64,000 nt of DNA from the NCBI GenBank assembly GCA_015680685.1, contig MNCI01022206.1, positions 119,925 through 183,924 of the forward strand, written 5' to 3'. Source of the DNA: Gnetum montanum. Lineage: Eukaryota > Streptophyta > Gnetopsida > Gnetales > Gnetaceae. Position numbers and translations under genes: made by a program. The number at the start of each line of letters is the position of its first letter. Positions within the stretch are counted from its first letter, which is position 1. Positions 34,287 through 46,133 of the stretch are shown here, piece after piece. The notes beneath the pieces were generated by a model. The model had not been told where the DNA came from and searched no databases. It saw nothing but the letters and a program-made list of their open reading frames with translations.

Positions 34287-35019
34287 TTTGTTGGTTTTTT
34301 TTTTCGGAAAAAGGTTGAGAGAAAATCTATTCCAGAAAAAAGGAGAAAAAGCTACACAGGCGTGTAGTGTGGACCAGCAGCTGCGGCCCCAGAACACTCA
34401 AGACAGGAAGACCAGATACAACAGAAACAGAAAGACGGAAAAGGACAAACAGGAACAGCACAGAAAGGACCCCCCACAGGCGGGCAGGCGACCACCCCCA
34501 CCGATGCTAAGGAAAGAAAACCCGCAGAAAGAACCAGACTGTACAACAGAGAGAGACGGGAAAAAAAACACAAGAGAGGGAGAGGGAGGGAGAAGGCATC
34601 CCACTCCCCCCAGCCAATCCCCCCGGCCACCACCGACAACCAACCGACTACCCCCCGGGGGGTGCGTTCCAGCATTATTCCCCTGGACGAAGTGTGAGCT
34701 GTGTCCAGGCCAATTAGCCCCCGTAGCAAGGTGACGCCGATTCTCCACGATCATTTGGGCGATTCCCGTCATGTGATTCTTATGGACACCCTCGACCCAA
34801 AACTGCAGGTTGAGCGACGGCTGACTAAGAGGGGTCAGAGACTGCTCCCTCGAGTTACTGGGAGCAACGTGCGGCGGGTCCTTCTCTGGGGGTGGCCTCG
34901 GCTGGTTCTGATCCTACTCCATGTCCGGGTGCTGGACGGGCTTATGCGAGCCAACCCCGGGGGGAGTGAGAGCGCCGTGAGAAATCCCAGTCGCGCCCGT
35001 TGCCAACCTCGCCGTGACC

Positions 35020-36538
35020 TGGTTCTGCCTCCCATTGAACCCGGCGGTCTCAATTGAGAGGCGACTGCCAAGCTCAGGGTCGGCCTCCTTTCTGGGCAAG
35101 TCCATACAGGTATGCCCGTCCCTCATGGCAGTAACGTCCCGCCAGATTTTCCTGAACATATCACATAACACAGACGGGAAGCATCCAGAAGATTCGCCCC
35201 CAGCACATCCTCGAATTCACAGAATAATTCAATGGGCCAACCGTCCGGCCCCGGCACCTTATTCGCCTGCATATCCTGCAGCGCAGCGTGCAGTTCCCGA
35301 CGTGAGAAGGGATGTAACAGCCGCGAATTTTCAGCCTGTGTCAGGACCTTGGGAATCGGCACGGAAATCGGCTCAGTCGCCTACCATGCCCAGATCTGTT
35401 GCCAGTAGCGCAACAGTCTGTCAGCGCCAGAGTGAGAGGGCGTCTACACATCCTGCATGTAACGTTGCAGGGGGCGATGGTGTTTTTTCGTGTGTCTGTC
35501 GTCGGCTTTTAACCACTGTATCCGGGCCCGTTGCCTCCAATATTCTTCCTCCTCGTTGTGCATTAGTTGCAGCCTCACCAGGAGGGCGAGCTCTTCGTTG
35601 TTGTGATCTTTCCCCTGTTCCTGCTGGGCTTGGATATCCTGCAACTGCGCCTAGAGCCGGTAGCGCTGTCCTCTAAAACTGTATTTTTCCTCTGTGTTAA
35701 TGTTTTTGATTTTCTGTTTCAAGGCCTTCAGCTCGTTTTTCAAAAAATCACGTGGATCCTCTGCTCACGGGTATCTGTTCCAGATTTCCTGCACCAGCAC
35801 GCCCAGCCACGTTTTTCGGAGCCAGGTGCGCTCGAATCGAAAGGGGTGAGGGCTCTGCAACGTGTCCCTATCCACCTGGCAAAAAATAGCCCTATGATCC
35901 GACGCCAACTGGACCCCACCGTACGCGTGCACACCCCAGCCAGTCAGCAGCGCCCTACTGACCCATGCCCAGTCTATCCGAGACTAAACCCACGCAGTCC
36001 CTTGGTGGCAGTTGCTCTAGGTGTACCTGCAGCCCGTGATTTCGATGTGAGTGAGGGTCTTTCGTTGCAACAACGCGTGGAATTCGGGTGCCCTTGGGGG
36101 CTCCGCCATGGAGCCACCGAACTTCTCCCAGCAGTAGAGCCTCTGGTTAAAGTCACCGATCAGCAGCCATCCCACATCATCGGGCACCAGTCCGGTGACG
36201 CACTCTAGCTCCTATAGATGCAACTTCCACTCTTGAGTGCCATACACATTGGTAATCCAGACGTCCAGCCCGGGCATGTGCACCGTAATGCACCAATCAG
36301 ACATGTCCCGGACGTATGAGTCCTCCTTTGTGAGGATCACAAGCCCTCCCGCGCGCCCCCTGCTTGGCACCAGATGGCTATGCCACCCTGGCCAATGCAA
36401 CACCTGGGCCTCAGTCTGCTGGAGTTTTGTTTCCTGCAAACATACTATATCACACTTCTCGTCTACCACCATGCATTTCAGAGTATGCCGTTTGTATGGG
36501 GTACCCTGGCCCCTGTAGTTCTATGAGAGGACCTTCAT
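35020..36538 (-). pseudogene. LINE ORF2 remnant: AP-type endonuclease, linker and start of reverse transcriptase
   Basis: Begins MKVLS at 36538, where the next family Trp codon is TAG, followed by NYRGQGTPYKR, then CDIVCLQETKL (36450-36400), the first catalytic block of the endonuclease. GDFNQ-like sequence and a DHRAIF block follow near 35900, in another frame. The linker contains EEEEYWRQRARIQWLKADDR (about 35560-35490). Reverse transcriptase starts with LHAALQDMQANKVPGPDGWPIELF near 35280 and loses similarity near 35100. The catalytic palm motifs are missing, so the element was internally deleted. Confidence 0.88.
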
Positions 36539-36541
36539 GGA

Positions 36542-37928
36542 GACATATGTCTTTGGTACACCTCCTGGAGCGTGGACTGCACGCCCAGATCGACAAATAG
36601 TTGCGCTGCCTTGTGTCGTCGGGTGCTGTTTTCTGGTTTTCCCACCTTGGCCACTAGCGACGGCATCACTAAACCGCGTTCAATCTTTGTCCTTTTTTCC
36701 TCTAGAGGGGAGCGGGGTTGAGCCGTCCCATGGCTTGTATTTATCCAGTCAGTAACTGGAGGTGGCGATAGAGCTCCCCCGACAGGGCCGCCCTCCACGG
36801 ACAGCGGAGTGTGCGACGACCCTATGCGCTCAGCCTGGGTCTGTTGTTTGTGGCCTTTGGGGGGCAGAGCCCCATCACCGACCAGAGCGTGTAGGTAGGG
36901 TGTATTGGTGGCCTCCATCGTCTTCTCCCCCTGACCCTTCCCGCATAGGTTCATTGTAGACTGCTTCCCCGGCCTCACTGAGCCGTTTGTAGCACTTTGG
37001 TCTTGCTTCCACCCTTCCTTTGGAGGGTCGTCCCTACGACGCCCCCCTATCGCCTAGCTTTTTGTGCCAGCGGTTTCCTGTTAGGACCACGTCCTTGCTT
37101 GCCCACGAGGTGCCATCCGCCCTCTGGGTCATGAGTTACCCGATCCTCGGTGGCCGGGCCGCCGCCTGGGGGAGAGTCTCGCACCATAGCTAGGGGCCTC
37201 AGCATGTTTTCAAAGTGGATGCAGACCCGCTCCTCTCTGAGATCGGAGTCCAACACCAGCACCTCAAACTGTTCCTGCAACGGAAGGGATCACCACACAC
37301 AGAACTGCGCGAAGCCCATGTGTTCCATGCCCTCTGTGAAGTGATCAAACTTAATAAACTCCCCGAACTCCTATGCAAATGATAGCAGACATTCGGTTGA
37401 CCAGTATCCCCGGGGTAGGTCATACAGTCGGACCCAAACCGGTGCCCGCTCAAACAGGTTTGGGTCGCGGTGAGCTCCTAGGTGCCAGGGAGCCAGGGCC
37501 AGGCCCCGTGCGCCATAGAACCAAGGCCTCCCCACCAGCACCTATTCCCGATCTGCCAGGGAGGCGAAACCAAACAAGAGATGGTCATCTGCGAGGCACT
37601 TGACCATCACTGTGTCCAACCCCCACGCAGCCCGAGCCCAACACCGGATCAGATCCAGGTGAGGCCGTATCCCTTCCAAAATGAACTTGCCGATTAGGCT
37701 GCGAGCCAGGTTCTCTAGGGTGGTGCTGTCAGGGCGCTGGACTTTGAGCCTTAACTCTGGCCCTTCTCTAGTGTGTCGCATCTCAATGGCTTTCACTGCG
37801 TCTGCGGTGCTCACCCTCTCGCCAAGGGCCATCCTCTTTGCGTCCACGTCACTGGCATCCCCGTCGAGGGTCTTCTCGCTTCTTGCCGCGCCGTCATGAT
37901 CTGTTGCCGTGAACTGATCCGCTTCCAT
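36542..37928 (-). pseudogene. LINE ORF1 (DUF4283/gag-like, nucleic-acid-binding)
   Basis: Starts at ATG 37928 (MEADQF...). Residues with the plant LINE/gag DUF4283 pattern follow: LIGKFILEGIRPHLDLIR-W, AWGLDTVMVKCLADDHLLFGF, then (after shifts) PVWVRLYDLP-GYW and EQFEVLVLDSDLREERVCIHFE, and a long polar, proline-rich tail. ORF1 proteins of L1 elements bind the element's RNA. At least one frameshift and several stops are present, so no full protein would be made. The frame 37994-37542 opens further upstream, but MEADQF is the more natural start because it follows the leader. Confidence 0.8.
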
Positions 37929-37991
37929 CAGTAAAACCCATACATATCCAATGCTTTTAAGCAACAAAGTTCTGATCATTTGTTGGTTTTT

Positions 37992-38329
37992 CAACTTAAA
38001 TTGAATTTCTAATCTTGCTACAAATTAAACATAGGATTCCTTTTACCATGTCTTCTCTTTCACTATTATTTGAAATTTTTTCTTCACATTTTTATTCATA
38101 ATACCTACAGTTGTAAAATACCTCTGTCTACCATATTTTAGGCATCATTTAGCTCTAATAGTATCATTTTTAATTGCTCCCATAATTTAAAATTCTGAAT
38201 GCCATCAAAAGTAATGTTTTATCTGAGATAATTATTTGTTTCTCTCTTCCATTGCTTCATCTAACTATCATTGTTGAAATTATAAGCAACAAATGCTTAG
38301 TTTTCTTCAACCACAAAGAGTTAGAAAGT
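37992..38329. other. No recognisable gene
   Basis: AT-rich flank of the LINE; nothing recognised. Confidence 0.4.
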
Positions 38330-38494
38330 ATAAGCATCTAGAGGCTTAATGCTCATCTCCACAAGGTCGAATTCTAGGTGGATTAGTAGGTGAGCAACAC
38401 CTTAACTTCTTTTAAGTGGCTATGCCCAAGCTTAACCTAAGTATTATGACCTAAACAATAAGTAACCTAATCATCACTCTAAGTGGTTCCTAAT
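38330..38494 (-). mobile_element. SINE family 2, first copy of a head-to-tail pair
   Basis: The minus strand reads 'ggaaccacttagagtgatgattaggt', 'cttaggttaagcttgggcatagccactt' and ends 'gagcattaagcctctag'. It aligns along its length with the SINE at 33194-33361. Confidence 0.7.
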
Positions 38495-38661
38495 GGATCA
38501 TCACCTAAAGGCTCAATACTCATCTTGCCAAGATGGCATTCTAGAAGGAGCAGTGGATAAGTAAAAGCCTAATCTCTTTCAAGTAGCTACCTCCAAGATC
38601 AACCTTAGATATTATGACTTGAGAGACAAGCACCTTGCCATCACTCTAAGTGGTGGTTCCT
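38495..38661 (-). mobile_element. SINE family 2, second copy of a head-to-tail pair
   Basis: The minus strand reads 'aggaaccaccacttagagtgatggcaaggtgcttg', 'tctaaggttgatcttggaggtagctacttgaa' and ends 'gagcctttaggtgatgatcc'. Its 3' end abuts the 5' end of the previous copy with no spacer of note. Confidence 0.75.
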
Positions 38662-38734
38662 CTTAAAACATTTGTAATACTAGGACTTTGTAAGAGGTCA
38701 TCCATCTTAGTACTACACTACCCTAAGGATGCCT

Positions 38735-39745
38735 AATCATAGAGTTCAAAATTAGTTGATAAAATTCATATTTATAGAAATTGAAGAAATTATCTATAGT
38801 TTTTTGTTTAGAAAAAGAAGTAATGTAAAATATTTAGAAATAAAAGTTATAATAAGATCCTTTGAGGCCATAGAAAAATAGAATCAATTTTGTTACCATG
38901 ACTTCATAAGGTCTTATCTCCTAAGTTAATGAAGCTTTAATGCTAAAATTTTAACTAAATATTTCTATATATTTTTAATTCCAAAGAATTAATAATTACA
39001 TAAAAGTGTTGAGAAATACAGAAGGTATAATCACATTATTATCAATTACTTCTTCTAGAATAGTTTTAAGTAGCAAAAATTCACATAATGTATAGAGGTT
39101 ATATCTTCTAAATAGTATTAATTGTTCATGTGAACTTTGTATTAGATGTAGCCCTATATTTTATATTTCAAATAAAACTAAAATCATGAAAAAATGTTTT
39201 AAAATAAGAGAGATATTATGGAAATAGTATACACCACATTTTTTTAGAATATGAAGAGGAATGAATAGATTAATAATGGTGATGAATTGTTGATTAAAAT
39301 TTGGAAAATAAAATAAAATAAAATCATAATTTTTTTATGTAAGTCAAATACAACATAATATGCCTATGTATTTATAGGCATTTAATGAGTCCATCATAGA
39401 TAACAAAGGGACAAGTCTTTTTCAATAGAAAATGGGCTAGAAATCGAAAAGGCATGCGAGATTGGGATCTATCTAATATTACACCAATCCATTAATATTT
39501 TAATAAAATAAAAATTAAATTCAATTTCCTATTATATCATATTTCCTATTCTACGTTACAAAATAGTATATTTTGTTTTCTCTTGGAGTAGTACCTTTGA
39601 CTTCATGCCTTCATTTTGCTATATTTTCTATTAGTTCAAGTTTTAGTTTATTATACTTATTTATTCTTCATAGATTTAATCCAGAACATGGAAAATGAGT
39701 GTTGATGAAGCATGAATTTTCAAAATGCACTCTAGTACCAACAAT
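38735..39745 (+). repeat. Direct repeat C, right copy (possible LTR)
   Basis: See the copy at 32215-33460. This copy lacks the SINE and so gives the empty target site. It ends near 'ctctagtaccaaca'; the left copy reads 'ggtagtatcaata' at the same point. Confidence 0.7.
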
Positions 39746-41089
39746 TTTGCTCACAATTAACCCATGCTTAACTCAAATCAACTTCCAGTAATCCAATCTT
39801 ATTGTCACTCATATCTAATGATGCAAGTTGATTATGGCACTATCACAACTTGTGTTTCTTACCTTTGCATGTTGTGAACATGCCATTGTGATACTACAAC
39901 TCACATTTTGTAATTTTCTTTTGGACATGTCTTCAATGCAATCTCACATGATCTAGTCAAGCTAAATTATCCAAGCACCATGTTAGCTTGTTCATTTTTC
40001 ATTTCTAAGCCTCTTAGATGCCAAATTATCTAGGTCAAGCTAACATTAGAATGGATATCATTTAGCATACTTGATAAGTAAGAGAGGACATAATAATTAC
40101 AATAAGTCAATTGTCATGAATTATGTTAGTTTGTCTTATTAATGTTTCTAATGTGTGATACTAATGTGTTGTACTAATCCTCTTATAAAATTTTCATTTG
40201 GTCACTACTCAACCTATTCTAAGGCAACTTAGTTTAAAGTAGAAAAGCCTATTAATATCCATCATGAGCTTCTAAATTCATTGATTAAGATGATAGGTAA
40301 CTTACCACTAGCTAGAATTTTAATGGAATAGTGAAATTCTGCTACGATGTCTAGAAAGCCAGTTTATATCCACAAATTCATCATATATAACAATAGATCA
40401 TCTTCATCATATCATCCAATCCATTGATAACCATAAGCACTAGTGGATTTTAATGATATATTATGGAATTTCTTTATTGACCTTTCATCCTATGTTATTT
40501 TTATATTATTTATTTATATTGATTATAATGTGATTATTTTATTTAGACTAGTATATGTTAGTGGGTCTAATTTGGTTTTGAAGTTTGTATCATTCACTAG
40601 ACACCATTACTTATTTGTCTAGAGATTCTCAGGCTTCCACAAATCCTTGTAATTTCTAGACACTTCTTGAGGGTTGATCTCCTACATTTTATGTGTAGAG
40701 TGCATAGTGGAAGAAAGGAGCAACTAGTTAATTCATATGTAGTTGAGTCCAAATAGGAGCCTTACATTGTTGATTAAAGTTTCAACCTTATAGTCTATTG
40801 CTATCTTCTTTTATATTTTCCTTACTTAAGAAGGAGTCTTATCATTTTCTAGTTTGTTGTGATATCTCATTAAATGATCAATTTTTCATCATTTATTTGA
40901 ATTTCATTTGCTAATAATATGACTTAATTTATAAACTTGGTTTCAATATTCTCTTTCTATCTATTTATTTCAATTATTAATATTGATTATTATTTTCATG
41001 CCATCTGAAATTCACACTTTTAATTATTTGTTAATAATGTGAATCCAAATCTAGCTAAGTTACCCATGATATTTTTATTAAAAATATAA
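39746..41089. other. No recognisable gene
   Basis: AT-rich, with no open frame above 60 codons, no domain and no clear repeat. Confidence 0.4.
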
Positions 41090-41800
41090 AATTTAAATTA
41101 AGGTATCACAAAAGCCACTTTAAGCTTTTCTCTAATATTTTTATTATATAATTTATCTTTCTTGTCATATTTAACATTCATCTACGCATTAATATGTTAT
41201 CTAAATCATTTTATGGTTCATACCTCTTTGTATTATCAAATATTTAGTATCATATAAGATAGAAGGCCTAATTACTAGCTTGTAAGATTTTACCTTTAAT
41301 TTTATTAGGATCTTTTATTGCATAAAATACTATTAACATGTCTCTATTTTAATGATCATACCTTAATCCTATTTCTTATATTTTTATCAATTTTTCCATT
41401 TGAGTAGAGCATTGATTATAGGTATTAGAACTATTTTTAATGAGGGAATTTTAGGTATTGAATTGTTACTTCTATTTCACTAGTGCTTATGCTTTTATTG
41501 AATTTACTTTCCATATATTTTTTCTTATTTGTATTAAGTTTTAAGTCTTTTGATTCTTGAACATATCTTTAATTTTTCATTTTAGAAGGGATATTTCCTT
41601 GAGTCTTATCCAATAATATAATATCATCTCTAAATAATATATACTAAGGATGTTATCGTATGTTTTAATTTTGATAATAGTAAATAAGTATAGGCTAAGT
41701 GTATTATAAATAATGTAAGTTTTCCATTAGTGAGGTCCCTTTTTCATTGTTACATTTTTTTTTCCTAAAATCATTGAGTTCATCTTTGAACATATTCTTT
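41090..41800 (-). pseudogene. RTE-type LINE reverse-transcriptase remnant
   Basis: Minus-strand frames, full of stops, read RDDIILLDKTQGNIPSKM (the catalytic DD block), ESKDLKLNTNKKKYMESKF, YSNGKIDKNI-NRIKV, then KIKGKILQ, LGLLSYMI, and MLNMTRKINYIIKILEKSLK. Order and spacing follow the RTE enzyme seen at 26740-27375 (FADD-VL-DET, SRTKTEYMECKF, NGEID--V-HRI). More decayed than that copy, with a higher A+T content. Confidence 0.7.
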
Positions 41801-44237
41801 TTCTTCTAGCCATTCTATTTACTGTAATCTTGAATCTCTTATATCTTTATCATTTTTCTACCAATTTCAATTTAATAAACCTTGAAGTGATTAGATTATG
41901 ATTTTGATGACTAGGATGTCTTGCTTGATGGTGCATTCCAAGTAGAACATTAGTGTAGATTAATGCCATTATCAAAAATTTCTTTAAAATCTCCTTTCAC
42001 TTCAAATTTATTTAATAAATTTTTCTTTATTACTAATAAAAACTTTTAACAATTCATTGTAGACTACTTTGAGGGTATATTCCATACACCTACGTTATGT
42101 GAATATCTCTAATAGGACTCATAATATAATCCTTTGATTCCATGAATTTAATTATTCATCACGTAGCTACTCTTCTAGAAATATTCAAATCTTGGTTTAA
42201 GATTTTGTTTTGGTTTTGAAATTTCTTTAGCTTTTGAATTTAGTAATAAGTATAACTTTTGGCTTCTAGCTTTGACTTTGACTATAGCTCTAGCTCCTAC
42301 ATTAGCTTTGACCTCTAGCTCTTGCTAATTGTTGCTTTAGCTCTTTCTTTAGTTTTTGGTATTGGCTTTGTTTTCAAATTTCTAAAATCTTGTTTCTTTT
42401 TTTAAGCATCTTTATCAAGGCTTTTATTTATATAATATTTTGATGTATTAACTTTCTAATCTTGATTATTATTTTTCTTCCTTAATATATATCACATATT
42501 TTCTTTTCATTATTATCTTGAACCCAATTCCATGAATTTATTCTTATGAACCTACTTCTTTCTATGTTAATTTTATGGCCTTGTTACTTTGTTTAAATCA
42601 TGATTGTGATACCACGTGAAAATTTCATTATAAAAATCTAAATATTATTCCTTATGGAATGTTAATATAATAAGATTAATACCATATGTTAAACATGGTG
42701 ATTTAACCTAATATATGTGCTAATGAATTTAGATTTTATGTTTTAATTAGAACTTCTTTGTATATGTTCTTATGAATAATATTTATTCTTTCATGGGCTC
42801 TATCACTATTGTATTCTTTCTTACAGTATTATATGATCTTGCTTTAACATTTAATTGAAGTTATCCACCAAAGAACTACTTGGCTGAAATTCATGGTTGA
42901 TTAGTTTTTAAAAATTCCTCCTTTTGAGGAATTTTCCATTCTTCTTCAACTTTTTTTGTTGTGGCTACTAGTTTCCTTGGTAGTCTTGTATAAGTATGGG
43001 ATATTATATGATCTTTGGTCCATGGAATTTTGGTTTTCATCTATCAATAACTTGGCCAAATGTTCTTCTTTACAAATTATACTTCATTGTGTCATCTTAT
43101 TTCTTTTTTGTAGACATCACTCCATCTTCTATTGTTCTTCATAAAATAACTTTCTTTTATTCATTCTTCTAATGGATGAATCTTCTATCATCATTTGTTC
43201 ATAAAATGATATTTCTACCTTTTCAATGATTAAGATGTTATTGTTAAGTATACTTGGTTCATCACATTCTTTTATATGAGTATTATCTCATACCTTAGAA
43301 CTTCTTCTTTGTGAATCTTTTTTTGTTGTTATTCATATACATGTTCTTTCTTTTATGCATCTTATGTTAATAGTTGCTTTTGCACTTTTGTAATTTGGAC
43401 CTTATCCTTTACCTATGTACAATATAAAAATCATATCCTTGTCCTTATCCTTTATTGCATTTCCTTGTATCTATTGTATAGGAGAAGTACAATATGAAGT
43501 AATTTGGACCTTATCCTTTACCTATGTAAAGCCATAACTTTTGTCTTTCTCTCTCCTTATGTCATGAAATTCATAAAAATTATAAAATATAAAAATCATA
43601 ATATTTTCTTGTCTTTCTCTCTCCTTAGTTACATGGAATTGAATTGTAGCATATGTATTATAATATATTTTTTCACTTTTTCAATGTAACAACATACGCA
43701 AATATTCTTGGCAATCCACTCAACATCATCTTCGAAGATTACGATCAGATTACATTATGATTTGAATGTTAAATCCCTTGGTTTAAAACTAGTGGGATCC
43801 CTATCATTGGCATTGTTGCTAGGGAAGGTATTGGTGAATTTCCTTGAAATACTTGTACAAATTTGATTTATATCTTTATTCAACCCTAGTGTGCTTCTTA
43901 GCATTGTGTGTAAGTGTAGTAAGCACAAGAAAGATGGTAGATGATGCTATAAGCCCACCAAAGTAGGACTATCAAAATGCAAAAAAAAAAAGAAAAAAAG
44001 AAAAAAAAAAGGCTTCTATCATTTTCAAGCATGCAAATGATCCAACTCTATCATTGCTCATATTAATTTATTGCTCATAGAGTTGTATCATTTTCATGGA
44101 GAGATATATTCAAATTGTTCATCATTATTTGAACCATGGATTTAGCCAAAGAATGTAACTCATGTGTATTGTGGAAGGTCTAAGGCAAAAGACAATGGAA
44201 TGGATGGATATGTATGTAAATAGGTATACAAAAGTTT
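41801..44237. other. No recognisable gene; low-complexity stretches
   Basis: AT-rich. There is an AGCT/CTCT-rich low-complexity patch at 42225-42365, a roughly 30-bp direct repeat 'taatttggaccttatccttt' with 'acctatgtaaa' at about 43390 and 43499, and an A/AAAG run at 43979-44012. Short open frames (42956-43144, 43504-43689) have no recognisable domains. Confidence 0.45.
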
Positions 44238-44573
44238 GTGGCTCAAATCAAATTGCTCCTAGATACTATTACTAGCATGGAGGATGAATGGAAAAAGGGA
44301 CAATCTTCAAAGGAGTATAACAATAATCCCATGAACAATAAGAAGACAAAAATCATAAAAGGTACTACCAAACCTCCTTATGCTATTAAAGCATTTACAC
44401 ATGATCAAGTTAGAATAAATAAGGCCTTGGAATACTTGGTCCATTGGGTGGACCAAATTTGGGATGAGATGGAAAAGAAAATAACCACTATCATTAAGGA
44501 TCTTGAAGGTAAAGTGGTTATGAAAACAAAAACCATTGTACCACCTAAGTGCAGAAAGAAGCATGGGGGGTAG
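44238..44573 (+). CDS. Unidentified ORF, probably retroelement-derived
   Basis: An open frame of 111 codons, charged and partly helical (DHDQVRINKALEYLVHW-like segment, EKKITTIIKDLE), rich in Lys. Further fragments without long frames follow, including a Tyr/Pro/Gln-rich stretch near 44810 (YPGGMYPQTM-QY-QW). It precedes a solo LTR and the ORF at 46107, and the three may once have been one gag-like reading unit. I do not recognise the family. Confidence 0.35.
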   Translation: MAQIKLLLDTITSMEDEWKKGQSSKEYNNNPMNNKKTKIIKGTTKPPYAIKAFTHDQVRINKALEYLVHWVDQIWDEMEKKITTIIKDLEGKVVMKTKTIVPPKCRKKHGG

Positions 44574-45141
44574 AGTTATAGAGAATTTCTCTTCCTCCAA
44601 AGGTATAGGGGAAGATTCAAATGAGGCCTCCTTATCCTTCAATGATAAGGGTTCCTATCAGTATTGTGTAGATCCTCATGACTCATAGTGCTATCCAGTC
44701 ATGGTTGATATGATAGGTGAAATGGAATGAGCTGGAATGTCTTTGAATCCCAAGTTCATTAGGAAGTAGATAAGAAGAACTCTCTTCTATAGCTCATCAT
44801 ACTATCCTGGAGGTATGTACCCACAAACCATGTAGCAGTACTAGCAATGGCCAACTTCAAACCCTTGGGATGCTATGTCATGGAAATAATCTAATGTTAT
44901 ACATGATGTTATTTCCTTAAAGCACCTATTCCAATAACCCTATCTTGCAAGCTCCTCATCATTTGTAGTAGCTTTTTCTTGCTTGATCTCATATAGGATG
45001 GGAACCCCCATCAAATGTAACCAAAACAAACTAAATCATTTGACATTATCTACTATATTTATCCTACTTTCACATATGTTGTGGGGTAGTATTACCAAGC
45101 TCCTATCAACTTGGTTATAGAGGGAAATTTGAAATCCCATG

Positions 45142-46133
45142 TGATGAGTGGCGAGGTACCCCTACACTCAACCATACGAAACGAGCGTAGCATGCTCGAT
45201 CCGGTCGAACTTTGTAGACTAAGTGCCTACACGCCCCATGGAACACTTGGGGTTAATCATTCATTGTCTTTCCAGACTTACTCGTAGTTGTCATGGTGTA
45301 TGGTTAAGTAAGTTCGAGGTATATGATTTTTATGGTCTTTTATGTTTTATCTCCTATGCTATTAAGATGAAGGGTTGAGAAACTAACTAACTCTAACTAA
45401 TGAACTTAGTCTAAATTACCTAGCATCAGCATTCCATCCCACTTACCATACAGACCCTGAACCGATGCAACCACGGCTAACAAACGCTAATCGTTGCTGG
45501 GATCACCACGCGTAACGCACGTGCTCGAAGTGGTCGTACTGAGGCACTTAACTAGGAGAAAACATTGAGAGAATCTAATCTAGTCTAAGTGTGATGAGTA
45601 GTTGATTCCTTAACTAACCGTACACATCTTGGTGCATGACTACCACTAGGATTACCAAGCGCAGATCCTAGATATGCCACTAGGTTACCAAGTAGTCACA
45701 CTTAGATGCTCATAATCAAGTCGTACTCATATCGTGTTGTGATGAGCAGCCGATTCCTTGACTATCCGTACACATCCTTAGATGCTCATAATCAAGTCGT
45801 ACTCATTCCAAATTCTAAGAGAAAGCAATAAATAACAATAAATAAAATCCTATTCCATGCACTGCAAGGCTTACCTAGGAAGTTTGTCTTTATTTTCGTA
45901 CACAACTTGTGTTCAGGTACAATGTTTCTTGAATAAAGATCCGTTTACTTTAGGACTCCTACTGCGGGCACATGGAAAATATTCTATCTCTGGAGTGATC
46001 AAACTACTAGAGTTTTCCTACTTCTAGCCCAGGATGAGAAAACAAGGGAGAGCTGCCTCTTATTTATAGATATGGCGACGGACTGCGATATTGTGTATGC
46101 GATATCGTGGGTTATACAAATCGCATCTCATCA
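45142..46133 (-). mobile_element. Solo LTR (992 bp) with CCATG target duplication
   Basis: Termini TGATGAG...CTCATCA form a 7-bp inverted repeat with TG...CA ends, and CCATG is duplicated at 45137-45141 and 46134-46138. Base composition is richer in G+C than the flanks. A TATA box on the minus strand (TCTATAAATA, 46070-46061) indicates minus orientation. Internally, 'gtgatgag.ag..gattcctt.acta.ccgtacacatc' is repeated at about 45592 and 45740, and 'agatgctcataatcaagtcg' at about 45703 and 45779. No internal region or second LTR, hence solo. Confidence 0.88.
46061..46070 (-). promoter_or_regulatory. TATA box of the solo LTR
   Basis: TCTATAAATA on the minus strand about 65 bases inside the 5' terminus of the LTR, followed by a GC-richer stretch. 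This is the best TATA match in the LTR. Confidence 0.45.

Larger units (their letters stand above)
34287..37991 (-). mobile_element. GC-rich L1-type LINE with 13-bp target-site duplications
   Basis: Lying on the minus strand, the element is bounded by tttgttggttttt at 34287-34299 and 37979-37991. Its 3' end is a short poly(A) (T-run on the plus strand at 34300-34304). It keeps a 5' leader of about 50 bases, ORF1 and the endonuclease part of ORF2, but reverse transcriptase stops soon after its N-terminal motif and the sequence jumps to a Pro-rich stretch and a 3' UTR. It is visibly much richer in G+C and CpG than its neighbours. Frames contain scattered stops, so this copy is defective. Confidence 0.9.

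Noticed and set aside
34397-34772. Minus-strand frames of 124-125 codons near the LINE 3' end
   Set aside because: Low-complexity Gly/Pro/Ser-rich reading of the T- and G-rich 3' untranslated region.
34288-35676. Long plus-strand frames (148, 118 and 220 codons) in the GC-rich island
   Set aside because: They are antisense shadows of the minus-strand LINE; high GC makes stops rare. They contain no domain.
35567-36208. 213-codon plus-strand frame
   Set aside because: Antisense to LINE ORF2, whose endonuclease motifs are on the minus strand.
38330-38661. CRISPR-like or satellite repeat
   Set aside because: Two ~165-bp units that match a SINE elsewhere in the window; no spacers.
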